Shown here: positions 59,887 to 64,000 of the stretch, in pieces
Position numbering within the stretch: the first letter of the stretch is position 1
Layout of the letters: every line of letters begins with the position of its first letter
NCBI GenBank assembly: GCA_017939025.1
Contig: JAGBAI010000071.1
Coordinates: 8,388-72,387 of the forward strand
DNA length: 64,000 nucleotides
DNA from: Oscillospiraceae bacterium
GTDB lineage: Bacteria > Bacillota_A > Clostridia > Oscillospirales > Oscillospiraceae
Reading direction: 5' to 3'
The notes under the pieces: model-generated
What the model saw: only the letters and a program-made list of their open reading frames with translations
Databases searched by the model: none
What the model was told of the DNA's origin: nothing
Translations under genes and position numbers: made by a program

Positions 59887-61121
59887 AACGGGAAGATCTG
59901 TTCCTGGCCATCGGACAGGTGGAAGAATGCCGTCTTGCCCGGACGGAAATGCAGGTTTCCAATGCCTCCCTTGTCACCGAAAGGGAGAAACATGTGATGA
60001 ACCATTCAAGTATAAGAAAGCGTATTTTCCGAAATTGTCTGACAGCGGCAATTATTGTCAGCATGCTGGCGGTTACCGCCTACGCGGTGGGCGGCTTCCT
60101 GATCTTTGAAAGCCCACAGGAAATGATCACGACGATTTTTGGTGATCATACAGGCTATGACCATAAGGATGTTACCACCTGGACAGACCCGGAAAAACCC
60201 GATTCCGTTTATCTGGATCCTGCCTATGACCGGGTGCCGGCAGATGAACAGGTGGTGGAAGAGGAAGCTGCACCTTTGGTGGAAGCCGTGGGCCGGAACA
60301 TTCAGTGGAACGGATATATACTTACCATTGACGCGAACCTGTATGATTCCGCAACGAAATGTGGTGCTGTAATTTATACTCTTGAAAATCCAAAGGGTCT
60401 TTCCTATGAAGTACAATCTGACGGCAGTGTTTGGTTCCCTAGTGGCGAGATCATTGGCTTTGGACAGTATGGGTACAGTTATATTCTGCGGGATAGAAGC
60501 AGTAATACGAAACTGACAGCAACTTACTATTACCAACTCCGGGATCCGGAAAACACAGATTTGGTGATTGGTTTTACCCAGTGGGCAAGTACTACTCAGG
60601 AGGAAATCCAACAGAATGTGGAAGCAATCAAGCAGCAACTGCGAGCAGAAATTCCGGAAGAGGAAATTTATGAATTCCAGAAGGCGTACTATGGTGCAGA
60701 TTGGCCCTGGTTTGAAGAAAACCGAACCAGAGACGAAATTATTGATGCTGGATACGAAGTTAAGGCCTATGAACGATTGAAGGAGATTACAGTCTGCCCG
60801 GATCAAATTGTAATTTCAGAAGATACGCAGAAAGAAATGGAAAGTATTGCACTGGGAGGAGGGAAGGCAATTCTGTCTCCAATTGCGCTGGTGCTTCACT
60901 GCAAGGACATTGGAATTGAAGAGGGTACATCCCCGGATCGTGTCGTGATCCAATTCACTGATGGTACAGAATATACGGTTTGCGGGGATGATACTGCGAA
61001 TTATGTATTCAACGTAGGTGATCCGGAAGGAAATGAGATTTCCTACATGTTCAACCGCATTATCAATGTGGATGAGATTTCTGCTGTCCTGATCAACGGT
61101 GTGGAACTGCGCGTTGACTGA
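59883..61121 (+). CDS. Probable membrane anti-sigma factor with large extracytoplasmic domain
   Basis: A 412-residue protein: an N-terminal cytoplasmic segment (about 1-45; REDLFLAIGQVEECRLART) with the length and charge expected for sigma binding, a single membrane helix (about 52-75; LTAAIIVSMLAVTAYAVGGF) and about 335 extracytoplasmic residues. The outer part has no motif I recognise apart from an acidic linker (VVEEEAAPLVEAVG). Coupled translation with the sigma gene supports the anti-sigma role; signal and release mechanism are unknown. No RseP-type protease cue is visible in the sequence. Confidence 0.72.
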   Translation: MKREDLFLAIGQVEECRLARTEMQVSNASLVTEREKHVMNHSSIRKRIFRNCLTAAIIVSMLAVTAYAVGGFLIFESPQEMITTIFGDHTGYDHKDVTTWTDPEKPDSVYLDPAYDRVPADEQVVEEEAAPLVEAVGRNIQWNGYILTIDANLYDSATKCGAVIYTLENPKGLSYEVQSDGSVWFPSGEIIGFGQYGYSYILRDRSSNTKLTATYYYQLRDPENTDLVIGFTQWASTTQEEIQQNVEAIKQQLRAEIPEEEIYEFQKAYYGADWPWFEENRTRDEIIDAGYEVKAYERLKEITVCPDQIVISEDTQKEMESIALGGGKAILSPIALVLHCKDIGIEEGTSPDRVVIQFTDGTEYTVCGDDTANYVFNVGDPEGNEISYMFNRIINVDEISAVLINGVELRVD

Positions 61122-61188
61122 TGCAGGAACGCCTATCCACCAAAAGAAACGTTCTTAAGCGCGCTGAAAAAATACAAATGCAAAATCA

Positions 61189-61214
61189 CAGGGGCGATGC
61201 CTACATCGCCCCTG
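61189..61214. repeat. Intergenic inverted repeat R3
   Basis: An 11-bp perfect inverted repeat, CAGGGGCGATG (61189-61199) with CATCGCCCCTG (61204-61214), 4-nt loop. The core is close to a single arm of R2 (GGGGCCGATG...CATCGGCCC) with one base pair removed, so it may be a solo arm of the same family. Confidence 0.75.
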
Positions 61215-61242
61215 CGGATCGTTTTTGCTATAGTCTGAAAGA

Positions 61243-61275
61243 GGCTGCTGCGGAATTTTGCAGCAGCCCCTTTTC
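61243..61275. terminator. Terminator between the anti-sigma gene and the minus-strand gene
   Basis: GGCTGCTGC (61243-61251) pairs with GCAGCAGCC (61260-61268), then CCTTTTCT. It lies between two convergent genes and probably serves both; the forward direction has the better T-tract. Confidence 0.75.
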
Positions 61276-61280
61276 TGTGT

Positions 61281-61988
61281 TTACCATTGCGTCAACTCCT
61301 GATATAGTCCAACAAGCCCAACAACGCCCATGGTTTCAGCTTCCCTGCTGAGGTCTTCCAGATCTTCCTTTGTTCGCCACAGGGTGAATTCTGCCAGACC
61401 AGGGGATGTTCGGATGTGGTAATGGCAATGAAGTGATTTGTCCGACAGCCCGGTCTCTGGGATCTGAGCACCGGGAGACAGTAATGTGCAGTCACAACCT
61501 GTTGGTGTAAGGCACAGAAGCTCTGGACTCGGGGAGATATCCAGCCAGATATCCCGGCCTACCCATGGGGATAGATGGTCTTTTAAAAACATAGAGGGCG
61601 CTGCCGGGGAGAGAAATACGGGGGCAGGCATATCTTTGGCGTACTGCTCTGAAATGGCAATGGGGCAGGGGAGAGCTGCAGAAAGATGCTGAGCCAGTAC
61701 TGCGGCTTCCGGATTTCCGGGCCGCTGGAAATCCAGAAGGACTCCGGAACATTCCAGATTTTCTGTGAGTGTACATAGTTGTTCCGCAATCAGCGCAGGA
61801 TCATGTCCGTAAATGGGGGTGCTGTCGTCCACCATCAGCACAGACCCGGGCGGAAGGGTCTGGGGAAGATTGGACAGCGCCTTGCCGTAAGCGGAAAAGT
61901 GACAGGCCATCCAGGCGATTTTAGAGGGAAGATCAGGGGAATTTTGGATTTCTGCTGCTGTCATGGCAAGATAGGGTACAACCGCCAT
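61281..61988 (-). CDS. Unrecognised 235-residue protein, possibly TIM-barrel-like
   Basis: I do not recognise this protein. It has no signal peptide and no long hydrophobic helix. Short hydrophobic stretches alternate with helices (VLMVDDSTPIYGH, CSGVLLDFQRPG, PVFLSPAAPS, GVVGLVGLYQELTQ). Several end in acidic residues, a spacing that recalls a beta/alpha barrel such as glycoside hydrolase 18-like folds. That is a guess from pattern only. The ATG at 61988 has GGAGGA 7 bases upstream; a TTG two codons earlier is less likely. It is transcribed divergently from yqeG, and its start region overlaps the -35 box of the yqeG promoter. Confidence 0.65.
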   Translation of the reverse strand: MAVVPYLAMTAAEIQNSPDLPSKIAWMACHFSAYGKALSNLPQTLPPGSVLMVDDSTPIYGHDPALIAEQLCTLTENLECSGVLLDFQRPGNPEAAVLAQHLSAALPCPIAISEQYAKDMPAPVFLSPAAPSMFLKDHLSPWVGRDIWLDISPSPELLCLTPTGCDCTLLSPGAQIPETGLSDKSLHCHYHIRTSPGLAEFTLWRTKEDLEDLSREAETMGVVGLVGLYQELTQW

Positions 61989-62019
61989 GGACAAATCCTC
62001 CTTTGCGTGTTATAATCAT
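61988..62019. promoter_or_regulatory. yqeG promoter, possibly bidirectional
   Basis: Plus strand: TGGACA (61988-61993), 17-bp spacer, TATAAT (62011-62016) with TG one base before it. On the minus strand the same AT-rich block reads TATGAT (62019-62014) as a possible -10 for the divergent gene, without a good -35. The yqeG -35 box overlaps the start codon of that gene by one base and lies against its ribosome binding site. Confidence 0.65.
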
Positions 62020-62049
62020 ACCGTATCTTATGAAAAATGGGAGGAGAAT

Positions 62050-62550
62050 ATGCCCTTTTCCTTATTGCCGAAGCTGATGGCCCGGAAGACCACAGACATC
62101 ACGCCGGAGCTTCTGAGAAAGCACAATATCCGGCTGCTGATGCTGGACTTTGACAATACCATCGTGCCTTATACCACCACCGTCCCCACAGAAGAAATGG
62201 AACGCTGGCTTCAGGAAATGAATAACCTGCCGGATATCGCAGTGTGCATCGTCTCCAACAGCCATAACGACCGGGTTCCCAAATTCTGCCGGGAGCGGAA
62301 TATGCAGGTGATTACCCACGCGAAAAAGCCCTTCCCAAAGGGTATCAACGAATGTCTGGAAAAATACGCAATTCCCGCGTCCCAGGCAGCTCTTGTTGGT
62401 GACCAGATTTACACGGATACTCTGGGTGCCAACAACGCAGGGGTTATTTCCATTTTGGTGAAGGCCATTGACAATCATAATTTCTGGCTGAAGGCACGGC
62501 ATGTGCTGGAACTGCCCTTTATTTTCTTTGCAAGAAACAGGAGGATCTGA
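62050..62550 (+). CDS. yqeG: YqeG-family HAD phosphatase
   Basis: A 166-residue HAD superfamily phosphatase. Motif I is LMLDFDNTIVPY, motif II the serine of IVSNSHNDRVP, motif III the lysine in ITHAKKPFPKG, and motif IV VGDQIYTDTLGANNAG. YqeG proteins resemble phosphatidylglycerophosphate phosphatases (Gep4/PTPMT1-like), so a role in phosphatidylglycerol synthesis is plausible but unproven. The ATG at 62050 follows GGGAGGAG; an ATG at 61987 in the same frame precedes the promoter -10 and was rejected. The peptidase gene starts 3 bases after its stop. Confidence 0.92.
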   Translation: MPFSLLPKLMARKTTDITPELLRKHNIRLLMLDFDNTIVPYTTTVPTEEMERWLQEMNNLPDIAVCIVSNSHNDRVPKFCRERNMQVITHAKKPFPKGINECLEKYAIPASQAALVGDQIYTDTLGANNAGVISILVKAIDNHNFWLKARHVLELPFIFFARNRRI

Positions 62551-62553
62551 CCT

Positions 62554-63618
62554 ATGAGAAACATTGACAAGTACCTGAGTATCCTGAACGATGAGGTGGA
62601 CGGCCTGCTGCTGACTTCCCGCTACAGCCGTCACTACGGTGCGGAGTTCGACATCTCCGAGGGCGTCGCCATTGTCAGCAAGGCTGGCTGCCGTTATTTT
62701 ACTGACAGCCGCTACATCGAGTCCGCAGAAAAGAATCTGAAGTATTTTGAGGTTCTGCCGATTAACCAGTTTACCGGTTTTGTTAAGCGTATCAACGATG
62801 CCATCGAAGATTTCGGTATCCACACCCTGGGCTATGAAGAGGCCTATCTGACTGCCGGTGAGCTGATGGACTATCAGGAGAAGCTGAATGCCAAGCTGGT
62901 GCCTTACAACGCCAAGATCGCCGGTTTCCGTGGCTCCAAGGAGGACTGGGAACTGGATCTGATGAAGAAGGCTCAGGAAATCACCGACAAGGCTTTTGCA
63001 GAGGTCATCACCCGCATTAAGCCTGGCATGACCGAACTGGAATTACAGGCAGAACTGATTTACTGCATGTACAAGAACGGCGGTACAGGCCTGGCCTTTG
63101 ACCCCATTGTGGTTTCCGGCCCCAATACCAGCCTGCCTCATGGTGTTGCCGGTGAGCGCGTCATTCAGGAAGGCGATTTTGTCACCATGGACTTTGGCGC
63201 TTCCTATAACGGCTACTGCTCTGACATGACCCGTACCGTGGCCGTGGGCTATGCCACTGAGGAGATGAAGGAAGTTTACGAGACCGTTCTGAAGGCCCAG
63301 ACCGCGGCCATCGCTTACACCAAGGCCGGTGTCATTGGCAAGGATGTGGACATGGTGGCCCGGAAGGTCATTACTGATGCCGGTTACGGCGAATACTTTG
63401 GTCACGGCTATGGCCACAGCCTGGGTCTGGAAATCCACGAAGGCCCCAATGTGAACCCTGGTAATCCCAATCCTATGCCTGTGGGTGCTGTCTGCTCCGC
63501 CGAGCCTGGCATCTATCTGCCCGGCAAGTTCGGTGTTCGCATCGAGGACGTGACCATCATCACCGAAGATGGCACTATCAACATCACCAAGAGTCCCAAA
63601 AACCTCATTATTGTGTAA
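62554..63618 (+). CDS. Xaa-Pro aminopeptidase (M24 metallopeptidase)
   Basis: A 354-residue proline-specific peptidase. The N-terminal creatinase-like domain spans about 1-125. The pita-bread catalytic domain has the metal ligands in TMDFGASYNGYCSDMTRT (two Asp), GHGYGHSLGLEIHE (His), SAEPGIY and RIEDVTII (two Glu). SGPNTSLPHGV holds a further catalytic His. It probably trims peptides with proline in second place. Size is typical of PepQ/YqhT; in B. subtilis yqhT also lies directly before efp, as here. AGGAGG precedes the ATG. Confidence 0.95.
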   Translation: MRNIDKYLSILNDEVDGLLLTSRYSRHYGAEFDISEGVAIVSKAGCRYFTDSRYIESAEKNLKYFEVLPINQFTGFVKRINDAIEDFGIHTLGYEEAYLTAGELMDYQEKLNAKLVPYNAKIAGFRGSKEDWELDLMKKAQEITDKAFAEVITRIKPGMTELELQAELIYCMYKNGGTGLAFDPIVVSGPNTSLPHGVAGERVIQEGDFVTMDFGASYNGYCSDMTRTVAVGYATEEMKEVYETVLKAQTAAIAYTKAGVIGKDVDMVARKVITDAGYGEYFGHGYGHSLGLEIHEGPNVNPGNPNPMPVGAVCSAEPGIYLPGKFGVRIEDVTIITEDGTINITKSPKNLIIV

Positions 63619-63636
63619 GTTTTTCATAATTTGCTC

Positions 63637-63665
63637 TTGCTTTTTCTGCTGTTTTGCGGTAAAAT
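63637..63665 (+). promoter_or_regulatory. Promoter of efp
   Basis: TTGCTT (63637-63642), 17-bp spacer, TAAAAT (63660-63665). The leader of about 60 nt holds a small stem GTTCC (63697-63701) with GGAAC (63705-63709) ahead of the ribosome binding site. Confidence 0.75.
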
Positions 63666-63732
63666 ATATGAGCTAAAGCTATGTAATACAAACGCTGTTC
63701 CCTTGGAACGGCATTCTTAGGAGGATAAAGAT

Positions 63733-64000
63733 ATGATTTCTGCAGGCGATATTCGTAATGGTATCACTTTTGAGATGGACGGCAAGGTTATGCAGGTCAT
63801 CGAGTTCCAGCACGTCAAGCCCGGTAAGGGTGCTGCTTTCGTTCGTGTGAAGATGCGCAACGTCATCACCGGCGGCGTGACCGAAACTTCCCTGAACCCC
63901 TCTGCCAAGTTCCCCACTGCTTTCATTGAGAGAAAGAAGATGGAGTACTCCTACAACGATGGTCAGCTGTACTACTTCATGGATCAGGAGACCTACGAGC
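63733..64000 (+). CDS. efp: Elongation factor P (3' end outside window)
   Basis: The first 89 residues of EF-P, which rescues ribosomes stalled at polyproline. The N-terminal KOW-like domain is complete ([18 protein letters not shown] to about residue 62) and the OB domain has begun. The loop tip [10 protein letters not shown] places Lys32 where many bacteria carry a modification. The ATG follows AGGAGG by 8 bases. The gene runs off the window at 64000. Confidence 0.97.
   Translation, partial: MISAGDIRNGITFEMDGKVMQVIEFQHVKPGKGAAFVRVKMRNVITGGVTETSLNPSAKFPTAFIERKKMEYSYNDGQLYYFMDQETYE

Noticed and set aside
61121..61351. A 76-codon forward open frame after the anti-sigma gene
   Set aside because: It runs through repeat R3 and the terminator hairpin and has no separate ribosome binding site. 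The translated sequence shows no recognisable pattern.

Overview
The window looks like a chromosomal segment of an anaerobic Firmicute of class Clostridia, most likely an Oscillospiraceae/Ruminococcaceae-type gut bacterium. This rests on gene content and order (dprA-topA-trmFO, plsX-rnc, smc-ftsY, yhbY-nadD-yqeK-rsfS-leuS), strong AGGAGG ribosome binding sites, TTGACA/TATAAT promoters with frequent extended -10 elements, roughly balanced base composition, and several kinds of palindromic intergenic repeat. The genus cannot be fixed from the sequence alone. No rRNA, tRNA, CRISPR array, transposase or phage gene was seen, and no gap between genes exceeds about 275 bases.

Layout. (1) 1-10159, core genes, all forward: the 3' end of a cardiolipin synthase, a TrkH/TrkA potassium uptake pair, a SPOUT rRNA methyltransferase, dprA, topA, trmFO, plsX and rnc. 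(2) 10240-11451, a free-standing sugar-kinase-like gene with its own promoter and terminator. (3) 11475-45935, a 34 kb surface polysaccharide locus of 32 forward genes in two transcription units. Unit A (11.5-30.5 kb) carries a membrane-bound UDP-GlcNAc 4,6-dehydratase, a small phosphoglycosyl transferase that starts the chain, the complete UDP-N-acetyl-L-fucosamine pathway (FnlA, FnlB, FnlC), glycosyltransferases, LicD, a Wzy-like polymerase and a Wzx-like flippase. Unit B (30.5-45.9 kb) has its own promoter and carries a deacetylase-like protein, many more glycosyltransferases and a Wzm/Wzt ABC exporter. The locus therefore holds both known routes for moving a polysaccharide across the membrane. 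(4) 45939-48836, accessory decoration genes: a GtrII-like membrane glucosyltransferase on the minus strand and a GT10 fucosyltransferase-like gene with a separate promoter and structured leader. (5) 48859-64000, core genes again: smc, ftsY, rdgB, yhbY, a nadD-yqeK fusion, rsfS, leuS, rpsU, a sigma factor with its probable membrane anti-sigma partner, an unrecognised minus-strand protein, yqeG, an M24 peptidase and the start of efp.

How it fits together. In many Firmicutes rnc is followed directly by smc and ftsY. Here about 38 kb of polysaccharide genes lie between them, so the locus looks like an accessory island placed in a conserved chromosomal neighbourhood. Within it, nucleotide-sugar synthesis comes first, then chain initiation, chain extension by some 18 GT2/GT4 enzymes, and export. 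GtrII, GT10 and LicD probably decorate the product.

The best candidates for something new are the dual-export polysaccharide locus, the separately controlled fucosyltransferase beside it, the orphan protein at 61281-61988 that shares a back-to-back promoter region with yqeG, and the intergenic palindromes, one of which supplies the ribosome binding site of ftsY. All product names come from motif recognition by eye. No database search was run.
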